Source: Cytophagales bacterium UBA2561
GTDB taxonomy: Bacteria; Bacteroidota; Bacteroidia; Cytophagales; Thermoflexibacteraceae
Length of the DNA: 64,000 bases
Direction of reading: 5' to 3'
Assembly: GCA_002340355.1 (NCBI GenBank)
Contig: DDLX01000018.1
Span: 124,001-188,000 of the forward strand
Every line of letters begins with the position of its first letter. Position 1 is the first letter of the stretch. The notes below the pieces were generated by a model. The model did not search any database. It saw only the letters and a list, made by a program, of their open reading frames with translations, and was not told the origin of the DNA. Position numbers and translations under genes: made by a program. Of this stretch, positions 43,658-54,300 are shown one piece after another.

Positions 43658-44791
43658 TTAAACTTGTTCGGCAAGTTCAAAAAGGGTTTTCGTCATACGT
43701 TCCCAACTGTAATTTTGTTTTTCAAGTTTCACATTTTCAATGAACTCATTTTCTCGTTCATGGGCATAAAAATCAAAAATAGCTTCTGAAATTTCTTGGG
43801 CATTTTTCGGTGGAACGACATAACCCACCTTTCGATGAGGAATCAATTCAGCTAAACCTCCCACATCTGTTACCAACATGGGTTTATTAAAATGATACGC
43901 AATCTGAGAAACGCCACTTTGAGTAGCCGTTTTATAAGGTTGCGTAATTAAATCGGTAGCACAAAAATAGTATTTTACTTCAGCTTCTGGAATAAATTGC
44001 ATTCTTCGAATAATACTATTTTCTAAGTCGTAATTTTGGATAATTTGTTCGTATTTTTCAGGATCTTCATAATATTCTCCTGCAATAATTAATTGGACAT
44101 TTTGAGCTTTTAACCGTTCATCAGCAAGAGCTTCTAATAAAATATCTAATCCTTTGTAAGCTCGGATAAAACCAAAAAACAAAATATACTTTACATTTTC
44201 TTCAAGATTCAAAAACTTTCGAGCTTCATTTTTAGGAATTACTTTTCCGTAGGTATCATACAGAGGATGAGGACAATACAAGTTAGGTTTAGTAGGTTCA
44301 AATTGCTTAAAATCCTCTAAAACCGATTTGGACATGGCAACAATTCCTTGACAAGCCGATAAAAAATATTTCGTAAAAATCGTATCTCCAATGCGTTTTT
44401 CATGAGGAATAATATTATCTGTAATGGCAAGTACTTTGGTCTTTTTGTTTTGTGCCAACAGATGAGCAATTGTTCCTAAACAAGGTCCCATAAACGGTAA
44501 CCAATATCGGAAAATTACCATATCGTAATTTTTCTTTTGGTATTCCAGTCCTACGTTGAACCAATTCAGAGGATTTACTGAATTCAATTTAGGACTAATT
44601 CTAAGTTTATTGGGAACAGGGTCATCCGTAAATTGTGAAGTACCAGGAAACAAAATAGAGGGATATTGTAAGTGAAAAGATAAAATTTCAACTTCATGAT
44701 CTTCAGCCAATAATGCATAAGCTAAACGCTCGTTGAGTGCCGCAATTCCGCCCCGTAATGGATGAGCAGGACCTACAATTAAAATTCGCAT
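43658..44791 (-). CDS. Glycosyltransferase family 4
   Basis: A 377-residue GT-B fold enzyme. The N-terminal RILIVGPAHPLRGGIA and the C-terminal LFFGFIRAYKGLDILLEAL, TQPYKTATQSGVSQIAYHF and VVPPKNAQEISEAI segments are typical of GT4 (NDP-sugar binding, Glu/acidic region at TQSGVS). It transfers a sugar from an NDP-sugar to an unknown surface acceptor. It is divergent from the gamma-glutamylcyclotransferase gene across a 385-base gap in which I see only that gene's promoter. Confidence 0.9.
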   Translation of the reverse strand: MRILIVGPAHPLRGGIAALNERLAYALLAEDHEVEILSFHLQYPSILFPGTSQFTDDPVPNKLRISPKLNSVNPLNWFNVGLEYQKKNYDMVIFRYWLPFMGPCLGTIAHLLAQNKKTKVLAITDNIIPHEKRIGDTIFTKYFLSACQGIVAMSKSVLEDFKQFEPTKPNLYCPHPLYDTYGKVIPKNEARKFLNLEENVKYILFFGFIRAYKGLDILLEALADERLKAQNVQLIIAGEYYEDPEKYEQIIQNYDLENSIIRRMQFIPEAEVKYYFCATDLITQPYKTATQSGVSQIAYHFNKPMLVTDVGGLAELIPHRKVGYVVPPKNAQEISEAIFDFYAHERENEFIENVKLEKQNYSWERMTKTLFELAEQV

Positions 44792-45121
44792 GAGGTTTAG
44801 AATCCTGTTTTGTGAGAATTTTATAAAAAACAGAACGCAAGGTGCAAAACTTTTTTAGGTTTTTGGCTTCTTTTGATAACCTTTAATCAAAGCATTACAT
44901 TATTTTATTCCAAGCCTCTTCCCAGAAAAACGCTTGTAAAATCAGACTTTTTAACATAATAGATAAAATTAAGAATTCTGATATGAATTTTTATTTATTA
45001 AACTTTACACATTTAATAAAACAATTTATAAATCAAATACAATTTACTAATAATCAAGTTTTTATATAAAAAATATATTTCACAAACTTTCTTCTAAGGT
45101 AAAATTTCGTCTTAGTATATT

Positions 45122-45153
45122 TTTGGATTTCAGCAATAAATACGCTAAATTTG
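45122..45153 (+). promoter_or_regulatory. Bacteroidota-type promoter
   Basis: TTTG (45122-45125), 20 bases, then TAAATTTG (45146-45153). The gene's ATG at 45177 follows 23 bases later. This matches the TTTG-N19/20-TAnnTTTG pattern well. Confidence 0.75.
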
Positions 45154-45176
45154 CCATGCTTTAACAGTATGTTTCT

Positions 45177-45545
45177 ATGAAAAAAATACGATTATTTGCT
45201 TACGGAACACTTCGTAAAGGTTCTAAAGGACATCGATTCTTACAATCAGCAATCCTAGTAGCTGAAAATCAAAAGCTTCACGGTTTTCGGATGTATGATA
45301 ACGGGTTCTATCCTTTTGTAATTCCTGTAGAAGATACTAAGGAGTTCATCTGTGGTGAAATTTATGAAATTCCTGAAGAAATTCTTCCACAACTTGACCA
45401 TTACGAAGGAGTGCCATCTCTTTATAAACGAGTATTTCTGGACGCTCAGCAGACATATGTATATATCAGTCAAAATCAAGATATCGAAGATCTGCCCGTA
45501 GTCCCTAATGGAGACTGGCGCGCTCATAAATCTGCAATGGAATAA
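45177..45545 (+). CDS. Gamma-glutamylcyclotransferase-family protein
   Basis: A 122-residue protein of the AIG2/YtfP type. YGTLRKGSKGHRFL forms the phosphate-binding-like loop, and LDHYEGVPSLYKR holds the general acid/base Glu region with the following Tyr. Such enzymes release 5-oxoproline from gamma-glutamyl-amines. Substrate is unknown. It is followed 25 bases after its stop by argB. Confidence 0.88.
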   Translation: MKKIRLFAYGTLRKGSKGHRFLQSAILVAENQKLHGFRMYDNGFYPFVIPVEDTKEFICGEIYEIPEEILPQLDHYEGVPSLYKRVFLDAQQTYVYISQNQDIEDLPVVPNGDWRAHKSAME

Positions 45546-45570
45546 ATTAAAATCCCAAAATATAAATACA

Positions 45571-46356
45571 ATGAAAACCCTTTATGTCATTAAGGTTGGT
45601 GGTAAAGTCATTAATGAAGAAGCTCAGATGGATGCCTTTTTGGATGATTTTGCAACCCTTCATGGGATGAAAATTTTGGTGCATGGTGGAGGAAATATGG
45701 CTTCTGAAGTTGCCACTAAATTAGGGATTGAGGTTAAAATGCACGAAGGTAGGCGTATCACAGATAAGAAAACGCTCGAAGTTGCCTTAATGATTTATGC
45801 GGGATTACTCAATAAAAAGCTTGTCGCTAAACTCCATGCTCGTCAGTGTACCGCAATCGGCTTAACAGGTGCTGACATGAATCTGATTACGGCTCGGAAA
45901 CGCCCTGTTCGTGAGGTTAACTATGGATATGTCGGAGATGTAGCCGAAATTAACCAGATGGGCATTGGTTCGTTTTTGCAAAAAAATTGTTGTCCTGTTT
46001 TTTGTGCCTTAACTCATGACATGCAGGGAAATATGTTAAATACCAATGCTGATACAATTGCCTCAGAAATTGCCATTGCAATGTCAGGACTTTATAATAC
46101 TCGATTGGTCTATTGCTTTGATAAAAAAGGTGTATTAGAAGACCCCGATCAAGAAGACTCTGTAATTCCAGAACTGAGTTTATCTCGTTATAAGACAATG
46201 CTCACCGAAAAATCCATTCATACAGGTATGATTCCAAAATTGGATAACTCCTTTTCGGCTTTAGTCAAAGGTGTTGGAAGTGTTACAATCTGTCATGCAG
46301 ATGCCCTTAAAAATCTAAATCAGATGAGTTTTAAGGGGACAAATTTGACTCTTTAA
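45571..46356 (+). CDS. argB: Acetylglutamate kinase
   Basis: Phosphorylates N-acetylglutamate (or the N-succinyl analogue used by some Bacteroidetes) in arginine synthesis. From ATG 45571 the protein has 261 residues: VIKVGGKVI and VHGGGNMAS (glycine-rich phosphate and substrate loops), EGRRITDKKTLEVALMIYAG, and NTNADTIASEIA (acetylglutamate and ATP contacts). An upstream in-frame ATG (45508) would overlap the preceding gene and is not preferred. Other arg genes are not in the window. Confidence 0.95.
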   Translation: MKTLYVIKVGGKVINEEAQMDAFLDDFATLHGMKILVHGGGNMASEVATKLGIEVKMHEGRRITDKKTLEVALMIYAGLLNKKLVAKLHARQCTAIGLTGADMNLITARKRPVREVNYGYVGDVAEINQMGIGSFLQKNCCPVFCALTHDMQGNMLNTNADTIASEIAIAMSGLYNTRLVYCFDKKGVLEDPDQEDSVIPELSLSRYKTMLTEKSIHTGMIPKLDNSFSALVKGVGSVTICHADALKNLNQMSFKGTNLTL

Positions 46357-46369
46357 AGACATTAACTCA

Positions 46370-46412
46370 ATTACTTAAACTTGTAAGAAGTTTCCATACA
46401 AGTTTAAGTAAT
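46370..46412. terminator. Long-stem bidirectional terminator between argB and recA
   Basis: ATTACTTAAACTTGT (46370-46384) pairs perfectly with ACAAGTTTAAGTAAT (46398-46412). It lies between two convergent genes; the U-runs are weak on both sides. Confidence 0.65.
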
Positions 46413-46430
46413 CTGATGCTCCTAAAACCT

Positions 46431-47480
46431 TTATTTTTTCTTTGGTTTTTCAACTATTTCCTTTTCAGGCTCTTCTTCAATTCCGAATGCCGTTCTTCTA
46501 ATTTTTCCTTCCAACTCTTCTGAAAGTTCAGGATTATCCAAAATCAAGTTTTTAACTGAATCTCGACCTTGTCCCAGTTTACTATCACCATAAGAATACC
46601 ATGAACCAGACTTTTTGACAATATTAAGTTCGACAGCCAAATCAATAATTTCGCCTGCTTTTGATACACCTTCTCCATACATAATATCAAACTCGACTTG
46701 TTTGAAGGGTGGTGCCACCTTATTCTTTTGGACTTTTACCCGTGTTCGGTTACCCAAAATACTTCCATCTGAGCTTTTAATTGCTCCAATTCTACGAATA
46801 TCTAAACGTACTGAAGAATAATATTTTAAGGCGTTCCCTCCTGTAGTCGTTTCAGGATTACCAAACATTACCCCAATTTTTTCCCGTAATTGGTTAATAA
46901 AAATACAACAACAATTGGTTTTATTAATTGCTCCTGTTAGTTTTCTAAGAGCTTGAGACATTAAACGAGCTTGTAAACCCATCTTACTATCTCCCATATC
47001 CCCTTCTAATTCGGCTTTGGGAACAAGTGCTGCTACTGAATCAACTACCACAATATCAATAGCGCTAGAACGAATCAGCTGTTCAGTAATTTCAAGAGCC
47101 TGTTCGCCATGATCGGGCTGAGCAACTAATAAATTCTCCAAGTCAATTCCAATTTTTTCAGCATAAATACGGTCAAAAGCATGTTCTGCATCAATAAATG
47201 CTGCCATTCCTCCTCCTTTTTGGGCTTCAGCAATACAATGTAAAGCTAAAGTTGTTTTACCAGAAGACTCAGGACCGTACACCTCTACCACCCGACCACG
47301 TGGTACACCTCCTACGCCTAATGCGATATCTAAACCCAGCGACCCTGTGGAAATAACAGGCACATCTACTACATTATCATCAGTAAGTCGCATAACGGTG
47401 CCTTTGCCAAATGTTTTATCAATTTTGGCAAGGGTCAAATCTAACATTTTGAGTTTTTCTTTTTTTTCTTTTTCGCTCAT
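46431..47480 (-). CDS. recA: Recombinase RecA
   Basis: Central recombinase for homologous repair and trigger of the SOS response. From ATG 47480 the protein has 349 residues (an earlier in-frame start would lie upstream of the promoter). Walker A GPESSGKTT lies at 69-77, IVVVDSVAALVPKAELEGDM, INQLREKIGVMFGNPETTTGG, and the C-terminal acidic/Lys-rich tail complete it. It converges on argB. Confidence 0.97.
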   Translation of the reverse strand: MSEKEKKEKLKMLDLTLAKIDKTFGKGTVMRLTDDNVVDVPVISTGSLGLDIALGVGGVPRGRVVEVYGPESSGKTTLALHCIAEAQKGGGMAAFIDAEHAFDRIYAEKIGIDLENLLVAQPDHGEQALEITEQLIRSSAIDIVVVDSVAALVPKAELEGDMGDSKMGLQARLMSQALRKLTGAINKTNCCCIFINQLREKIGVMFGNPETTTGGNALKYYSSVRLDIRRIGAIKSSDGSILGNRTRVKVQKNKVAPPFKQVEFDIMYGEGVSKAGEIIDLAVELNIVKKSGSWYSYGDSKLGQGRDSVKNLILDNPELSEELEGKIRRTAFGIEEEPEKEIVEKPKKK

Positions 47481-47522
47481 CAGAATTTTAGTTTTAATGT
47501 ATTTGAGATTAATAATCAAGTT

Positions 47523-47553
47523 CAAAAATAAGACAGCTCTAAGACGGTGCAAA
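47523..47553 (-). promoter_or_regulatory. Promoter of recA
   Basis: On the minus strand TTTG (47553-47550), 19 bases, then TATTTTTG (47530-47523), which fits the Bacteroidota consensus and lies about 43 bases before the recA ATG. No LexA-like box was evident next to it. Confidence 0.75.
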
Positions 47554-47711
47554 GAACTTAATGACAAAGTAAGTTCTCAAATTCGTAATCTATTTACGGA
47601 GCAAAAATTTTCTTTGCATTTTTTTATGTTTTTTCTCGGAAATTTTTGAGGAGTGAACTTGATGGATAGGATAGCTTCGAAACAATTCCAGTCAGTACAT
47701 TGTAATAGAAC

Positions 47712-47744
47712 TTGCTCCTTTTTTATTCCAAATCGTTATCTTTG
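47712..47744 (+). promoter_or_regulatory. Promoter of the sigma factor gene
   Basis: TTG (47712-47714), 22 bases, then TATCTTTG (47737-47744). The predicted start site would be about 47750, before the TTG start codon at 47789. Confidence 0.65.
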
Positions 47745-47788
47745 ATAAAAAACTTCATTTCTGTTGCTTTTATCTAATTGATTTTATC

Positions 47789-48481
47789 TTGGTTATAGAA
47801 ATAAATATTTTTTTGAAAGCAAGTGATAAACAAAGATCTTGGCTAATATTTCCAAAAATTCACTCAGTTTTTGGGGGTAATTTCTTTGGCTGGTGGTTAA
47901 TAAATAAACACCACAAAACTAAAACTGAGATTGAAGCAGAATATGAAATCATCCAAAAAGCCCAACAAAATATTCAACACTTTACACCAATTTATGAAAA
48001 GTACTATGATTCAATTTTCATTTTTGTCAATCGTCGATTAGATGACGAAGAAACTACCGCCGAAATTACAGCCGAGATTTTTTATAAAGTTTTAGCCAAC
48101 TTGAAAAAGTTCAAATTTCGAGGAGTTCCTTTTTCCGCATGGCTATTTCGAATTGCAGTCAATGAAGTCAATCAATTTTTCCGACAGCAGAAAAACCGAC
48201 AACGTGCCGTAAGTCTTCAAGATACTCATATTGAGCTACTATTTGAAGAAATGGAGTTTGGAAACGAAGAGCTTGATAAGCACGTATTGATAAAGAAACT
48301 CCTTGAAACACTCAAACCCGAAGAAGTCCAGTTTTTAGAATTACGTTTCTTCGAGAATCGCTCTTTTAAAGAAATGAGCTATTTATTAGATATGTCTGAA
48401 GTGAATGCTAAAATAAAAACTTATCGGATAATCAAGAAGTTACGAAAGAAAGCTTATGAAATTTTAGCAAAACAGTCTTAA
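47789..48481 (+). CDS. Sigma-70 family (ECF-type) RNA polymerase sigma factor
   Basis: A 230-residue frame with no usable ATG at its 5' end. Its start must be TTG (47789 or 47813) or another non-ATG codon, downstream of the visible promoter. Region 2 is YEKYYDSIFIFVNRRL ... VPFSAWLFRIAVNEVNQFFR, and region 4 is LKPEEVQFLELRFFENRSFK with EMSYLLDMSEVNAKIKTYRI as the DNA-contacting helix pair. The first 40 residues are poorly conserved-looking and may be untranslated. It is followed 12 bases later by a small membrane protein that could be its anti-sigma factor. Confidence 0.88.
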   Translation: MVIEINIFLKASDKQRSWLIFPKIHSVFGGNFFGWWLINKHHKTKTEIEAEYEIIQKAQQNIQHFTPIYEKYYDSIFIFVNRRLDDEETTAEITAEIFYKVLANLKKFKFRGVPFSAWLFRIAVNEVNQFFRQQKNRQRAVSLQDTHIELLFEEMEFGNEELDKHVLIKKLLETLKPEEVQFLELRFFENRSFKEMSYLLDMSEVNAKIKTYRIIKKLRKKAYEILAKQS

Positions 48482-48493
48482 ATATTTGCCTTT

Positions 48494-48766
48494 ATGTCAA
48501 AACTCAAAATCAATATCAACAAACCTGATCCCTCAAAGGAAAGCATTCAAAAATATAAAAAATATGATTCTGTAATTGACACATACCACAAATTTCATTC
48601 ACCTCGTGGAATCCGTGAGCTTTGGTACAAAGATAAGCGATTACTAGCTTTAATTGTGACGATTTTGATGTTATTATTAATCCTACTTTTTGAGGGCGAA
48701 TTTGATGAACCAATTCATCAAGACACTCAAAATAATCCTAAAAACCACATGGAACAAACCGAATAA
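48494..48766 (+). CDS. Small single-pass membrane protein, possible anti-sigma partner
   Basis: A 90-residue protein not recognised by name. A basic N-terminal half (LKININKPDPSKESIQKYKK), one transmembrane helix (LLALIVTILMLLLILLFEG), and a short acidic tail suggest a membrane tether with a cytosolic head. Position right after a sigma factor fits an anti-sigma or sequestering role (inference). A terminator follows the gene. Confidence 0.75.
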   Translation: MSKLKININKPDPSKESIQKYKKYDSVIDTYHKFHSPRGIRELWYKDKRLLALIVTILMLLLILLFEGEFDEPIHQDTQNNPKNHMEQTE

Positions 48767-48923
48767 GCCTGCTAAAACTTCTTCAAGCTCCTCACTAGGT
48801 TTGATTTTCAAAGGTGGATTCCTTAATTTTGAAAACATAAGAACTAAGGTCTTTATTTTTCAGATTTTCATACTGGGAAATATATAATGCTTTGAGTTTT
48901 TATATTAATTAATTTGACGCTGG

Positions 48924-48955
48924 AAAAAGCCGTTCTTGATAAGAACGGTTTTTTT
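48924..48955 (+). terminator. Terminator of the sigma factor operon
   Basis: CCGTTCTT (48930-48937) pairs with AAGAACGG (48941-48948) over a short loop, followed by seven T residues. Confidence 0.9.
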
Positions 48956-49043
48956 ATTTCAATTTCGATAATCTTCTAGGAATTATGTCTAAAAAAGTAA
49001 ATTTGAATTGGTTTCAATAGTTTAACTTTTAAACATCAAAAAA

Positions 49044-49805
49044 TTGAAAATTACATTTTTAGGAACAGGCACATCAACAGGAATCCCTACTATTGGTTGT
49101 TCGTGTCCCGTCTGCCGATCGATGGACTTTCGGGATGTACGTTTACGAAGTTCAGTCCATTTACAAATTGATGATTTGAGCTTACTCATCGATACCTCAC
49201 CTGATTTTCGGCAGCAAGTCTTAACCCATCGCATTACGAAACTGGATGCTATTTTATTTACACATTCTCACCGTGATCACACTGCAGGTTTAGATGATGT
49301 CCGTCCATTCAACTTTTTTCAGCAAAAAGATATGCCAATTTATGGTAGTAAGGCTGTCTTGGATAATTTAAGAGTAGTTTTTAGTTATGCTTTTGCCGAA
49401 AAAAAATATCCAGGAGTGCCTGCCTTAAAAACTTTTAAAATTGAAAATAAACCTTTTAAAATCAATAATTTAGAAATTACTCCTATTTTAGGACTTCATG
49501 CACAAATGCCTGTTTTTGGTTTTCGAATCGGTGATTTTTCGTACGTTACAGACATGAACTTTATGGAAGAAACTGAAAAAGCTAAACTCAAAAACAGTAA
49601 AATTTTAGTATTGAATGCTCTCCGAAAAGAACCCCATCACTCGCATTTTTCCCTTCCTGAAGCCATTGCCATTGCCCAAGAGGTAGAAGCCGAACAAACC
49701 TATTTTACACATATTAGTCACGCAATGGGCTTACACAAAACAATTGAAAACGAATTACCTCAAAACATCCAATTGGCATATGATGGACTACAGCTTTTAC
49801 TTTAA
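49044..49805 (+). CDS. PhnP-like MBL-fold phosphodiesterase
   Basis: A 253-residue metallo-beta-lactamase fold protein. The reading starts at TTG 49044 because the conserved ITFLGTGTSTGIPTIGC begins immediately after it. CSCPVC is the structural metal knuckle of PhnP-like enzymes, FTHSHRDHTAGLDDVR the catalytic zinc motif, and THISHAMGLH the C-terminal His. It probably hydrolyses a cyclic phosphodiester or lipoate-related ester (family knowledge). It lies after the sigma operon terminator with its own start. Confidence 0.9.
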   Translation: MKITFLGTGTSTGIPTIGCSCPVCRSMDFRDVRLRSSVHLQIDDLSLLIDTSPDFRQQVLTHRITKLDAILFTHSHRDHTAGLDDVRPFNFFQQKDMPIYGSKAVLDNLRVVFSYAFAEKKYPGVPALKTFKIENKPFKINNLEITPILGLHAQMPVFGFRIGDFSYVTDMNFMEETEKAKLKNSKILVLNALRKEPHHSHFSLPEAIAIAQEVEAEQTYFTHISHAMGLHKTIENELPQNIQLAYDGLQLLL

Positions 49806-49962
49806 ATTATAGCTATTGATGTCATATAAAAAATTAATATTCAATTAGATAATAATTTAATTGAATATTTTTAAACACTTAAACCAATTCAATAGACAAC
49901 CCCCTACCCTCTCATTTAGTCCTGCCTCATAATTCTTGTTAAATCTTTAAAACCTCAAAATC

Positions 49963-51159
49963 ATGAAACGTATTCTTTATAATTGCTTCACTATCTACCT
50001 ATTATGGATAGCGGTAAGTTGTGGAAAAAATTCTCACTCCGACTATGCAGATGATATTGGTCCCTCAAGTACCGAATCTTATGCCGATTTAGGTCTAACC
50101 ACTGAAGGAGAGGCTAGTACGGCTCAGCCTCCTCCAACTGAAGCCGCAGGAAAAATCACCGCAGGAGAATGGAATGACTTAGAAAATTGGACATTTTGGA
50201 ATAATCTATTAAACGAAAAAACTTATGCCCAAAAATCCGAAATGTGGGATTTTTATACTAATAATCGAGTTTCGGTTTGGGTTAAAGATACTGAAGATAA
50301 AGCTGTCTGTAATACTAAAGTAACCCTAAAAAAAGCCCAAAGTATTATCTGGGAAACCAAAACAGATAATTTTGGAAAAGCTGAGTTATGGATTGGTTTA
50401 CACCAAGTTACCAATGCTGAGCTTTCTCAATATACGTTAGAAATCAATGACAAACCTGTTGACACTTCCATTGAATTGATAGGCAATGGGATTCAGGAAA
50501 TTACCGTTTCATCCAATGATTTTACTGATAAAAAAATAGAGTTGGCTTTTATTGTAGATGCCACAGGCTCAATGGGTGATGAACTTGAATTTCTGAAAAA
50601 AGACTTAGAAAATGTCATTCAAAAAGTGACTGTAACTCATCCCGAATTCCGAATCGAAACGTCAACTGTTTTTTATCGGGATAAAGATGATAACTATGTC
50701 GTCAGGCACTCTGAATTTACTCCCAATATTGCTAAAACCTTGAATTTTATCCGACAACAAGAGGCTAATGGTGGTGGTGACTTTCCTGAAGCAGTACATA
50801 CAGCTCTCAACACGGCTCTTCAAGATTTACAATGGTCGGATAAGGCTTACACTCGAATTGCATTTTTATTGTTAGATGCACCACCACATCACAATCCTGA
50901 AGTTATCAATCATCTACACCAAAGTACGCAACTTTTTGCTAAAAAAGGGATAAAAATTATCCCAATTACGGCGAGTGGAATTGATAAGGATACTGAATTT
51001 TTGATGCGATTTTTAGCAATTGCTACAAATGGAACATATGTTTTTATCACAAATCACAGTGGGATCGGAAATGACCACATCGAAGCCAGTGTAGGCGATT
51101 ATGAAGTTGAGCTTCTCAACAATTTAATGGTACGACTTATTAATAAATATACCGAATAA
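49963..51159 (+). CDS. VWA-domain lipoprotein
   Basis: A 398-residue protein with a lipobox (WIAVSCG) near residue 20, a Ser/Glu/Pro-rich linker, a beta-rich domain (WVKDTEDKAVCNTKVTLK), and a C-terminal von Willebrand A domain with the MIDAS motif DATGSMGDE, plus LDAPPHHNPEV. It probably binds a metal-dependent protein ligand at the outer membrane. It precedes the giant membrane-TPR gene in the same direction. Confidence 0.85.
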   Translation: MKRILYNCFTIYLLWIAVSCGKNSHSDYADDIGPSSTESYADLGLTTEGEASTAQPPPTEAAGKITAGEWNDLENWTFWNNLLNEKTYAQKSEMWDFYTNNRVSVWVKDTEDKAVCNTKVTLKKAQSIIWETKTDNFGKAELWIGLHQVTNAELSQYTLEINDKPVDTSIELIGNGIQEITVSSNDFTDKKIELAFIVDATGSMGDELEFLKKDLENVIQKVTVTHPEFRIETSTVFYRDKDDNYVVRHSEFTPNIAKTLNFIRQQEANGGGDFPEAVHTALNTALQDLQWSDKAYTRIAFLLLDAPPHHNPEVINHLHQSTQLFAKKGIKIIPITASGIDKDTEFLMRFLAIATNGTYVFITNHSGIGNDHIEASVGDYEVELLNNLMVRLINKYTE

Positions 51160-51371
51160 ATATAAGAACTTTGGCAAGACTATCACCCTTGTCAAAGTTT
51201 TCATTTTCAAATAATAGCAAATCTTCTGAATGTCCGTTCTTGTTTTTTTCACCTTCATTCTTTTTTATCTACTTTCAAAACTACTTTTCAGGTCTTATTT
51301 TTGTTTTTTGTGATAAATTCAGTCAAATTTTTACAAATCTCAATATAAAACAGACGGAACTCAACGGATAA

Positions 51372-54300
51372 ATGAATAAATTGATTTTTTGGAATACATG
51401 GCGACCCACCGAACAACTTCTGTATTTTTTGGTACTTGGATTATTTTTAAGTACAATGGGTTGGTATGGTTATGCGTGGCTTACAGGCTCTAATGATGTC
51501 ATTCAAACGGTAATCGAAAGTAAAATCCATAACGAAAAAGTAATTTTAAATAATATTGATTATCAAGGTTTTAAAATTCCAATGGATGCGTCTATGTATT
51601 ACCTTACTCACTATTTCAGAGGGGGAAATATTACTATCAACTTGACAGCAAATACCTTGTATTCCTTCTTTTTGGCGGTTTCTTTTGTGATTTTACTCAC
51701 GGTTTCCACCTTTCTCAGTCGGACATGGTATATTGTATTTACTGCCTTATTTGTATTGTATTTAGTTAATATTAATTTTGAATTATTAAATATTTGGGGT
51801 AAGAATGATAAAACCTTTTTAGTTATCTGTTTAGGGAGTTACTTACCAATAAGTTATATTCTACATTCCTTCGAAAATCAAATTTCTATTTTTTTTCGAT
51901 TTCTAATCTTTACGGTAATTACTTCAATATTAGGCTTTTTAGTATTCCAATTTGCCGAAGTCGAAAGCCCAATGATGTTTTTTAATGGTTTTGGGTTAAT
52001 GATTCCTTTGCTTTTAGTGACGCTTTTTATTGCCATTAATTCCTTCGAAATTGTACATGGTATTTTTTATTTAGTCACAGAAGCTTCCAATGATTCAAGC
52101 CAAAATACGACCTTTCATTTTCTTGTGATCATAGCGATTTACCTTCTCAATTTGGTATATGTTTTCATGTATAATATGCAAAGTTGGGATTGGGGAATTT
52201 TATATTTTAGTCCGTTTTTTTTAATACTTTTAACCTTGATTTTGGGTATTTGGGGGTTCAAAAAAAGAGAGGTTTTGTACCAAAATATTACTGAATTTGC
52301 CCCATATGGCGCACTTTTTTATTTGGCAATGTCTATTATGACTATCGCCACTTGTGCCTATGCTTTCGGAACAGCAAATGATGCCTTAATTGAAGTTTTC
52401 GAAGATGTCATTACATTTACTCATTTAGGTTTTGGCATTGGATTCACCGCCTTTATTTTAGTTAATTTTTATGATTATCTGAATCAAAATAAAAAAGCTC
52501 ATCGTGTAGTTTATTTACCTCACCGTACAAGTTTTGGAGCTGTTTTCGTTATTGCTATTTTTATTATTGGAGCTTTGGTTTTTCGTACCTATTATTCGAC
52601 TTATCGTCAAGTAAAAACAGCATATTATAACGCATTAGGGGATTTATATAAAGTTGAGAAAGATACGCTTTTGATGCAAAAATACTATCAATCGGCGTTA
52701 GCTTCAGAATATCGAAATCACAAAGCGAATTACTCAATGGCTTCTTTACGACTTGATCAAAAATCTGATATTGATGCACTTATATTTTTTGAAAAAGCCC
52801 TTTTAAAACACCCTACCGAACAAAGTTATTTAACCGTAGCACACTTACATGACAAAAATGAGGAGTTCTTCAAAAGCATTGCCAAGCTCCGAGAAGGACT
52901 TCAAAAATATCCCAAATCAGGGAAATTAGCAGGGAATTTAGCCTTACTTTATAACCGACTTAACTTGCCTGACTCAGCATTTATTTACTTTGATTTGGCT
53001 CGAAGAAATGTAACAGATACAGATGAAAAGCAAATCATTGAAGGTAATTTTTATCAATTTTGGCTCAAAGATAAGTCCGAAATGCCTACCGATTCTATCT
53101 TAGATTTTATGAATCCTTCAGAAGATATTCGGAAACTAAATAATGAATTAGTTTATAGAACAAAAAAAGGAAATATATCAAATCAATCCTTAGCTTTACA
53201 ACTTTTGCCCGATTCTGTCTTAGAAACCATTGACTTAACTTATTTCTATAATTATGGACTAAATCAAGCCCCAAAAGGTGATACTTCGCTACTCAAGTAT
53301 TTTTATCATTATAAAACTATTCCTGAAAATCAAGCGAATGGCTTTGATGCTTACTTAGAATTGGTTCAATTTTTCACATTTTATAATGCAAATCAGCATT
53401 TAACAGCTTATCAATTTATCGACCGATTGACTCGATACGAAGCCAAAACATATGAATATTACCCTCGAATGTTGGGCGTATTTTTACTACAACACCAACA
53501 ATTTGAACGAGCTGCTGAAGCTTTTAAAAAGTCATATTTGAGAGGAAATATTTCGGCAGGAATGTATGCAGGGTTAGCATTTTCGGAATTATCTGACCAT
53601 ACTAAAGCCCTTGAAATGTGGGAGGAATTAACCCAGAAAGGAGATTCTACAACTAAAAGAATAGCTCGTCAAATGCTTTCGGTATTACATCCTGATAGTT
53701 TACAAAACTTACAAATTGAAAACTTATCAGAATCGACACTTTATTACTATACTCACTTTCAACAAGCTCAAATTGATAGTCAAAAATTTCAACAAATTCT
53801 TAAAAAATTCAAAAATAAAAATCTTGAGTATCAGTTAATTATTGACCGATTTTCATTTTTGATTCGTGAAAATCGTCTTGAAGAGGCAAGTCATTTACGT
53901 CAAAATTATACCATTCCTCCGAATTTGTCCAAAAGACAGGTGAATGACTTTTTACTTTGGGATTTACACTTGGCTTATCAAAAATCAGATTTAAAAAGAT
54001 TGGCTAAAATGATAAATAAAGCAGATTTTGAAACTATAAAATCAGGTTATATTACTCTTTATCAAGCAGTTTTATCAGAAAAAGAACCCGAAAAAGCAGA
54101 AAAATTATACCAACAAGCTTTGCAAGAACTGCCTTTTGAGGAAGAAGTAACTATAAGATTAGCTCGATTATATAATCAGCAAGATACTCCTCAGAAAGCA
54201 TATAATATTTTACTAAAAAACTTAGAGAATTACCCGAATTATCATTATTACCCACCCAAATTACTCCAAAATTACATTATTCAATGTATCCAAATGGGTT

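Noticed and set aside
51171..51371. 66-codon frame between the VWA and membrane-TPR genes
   Set aside because: Phe/Ser-rich composition with no start signal or family resemblance; likely just AT-rich spacer.
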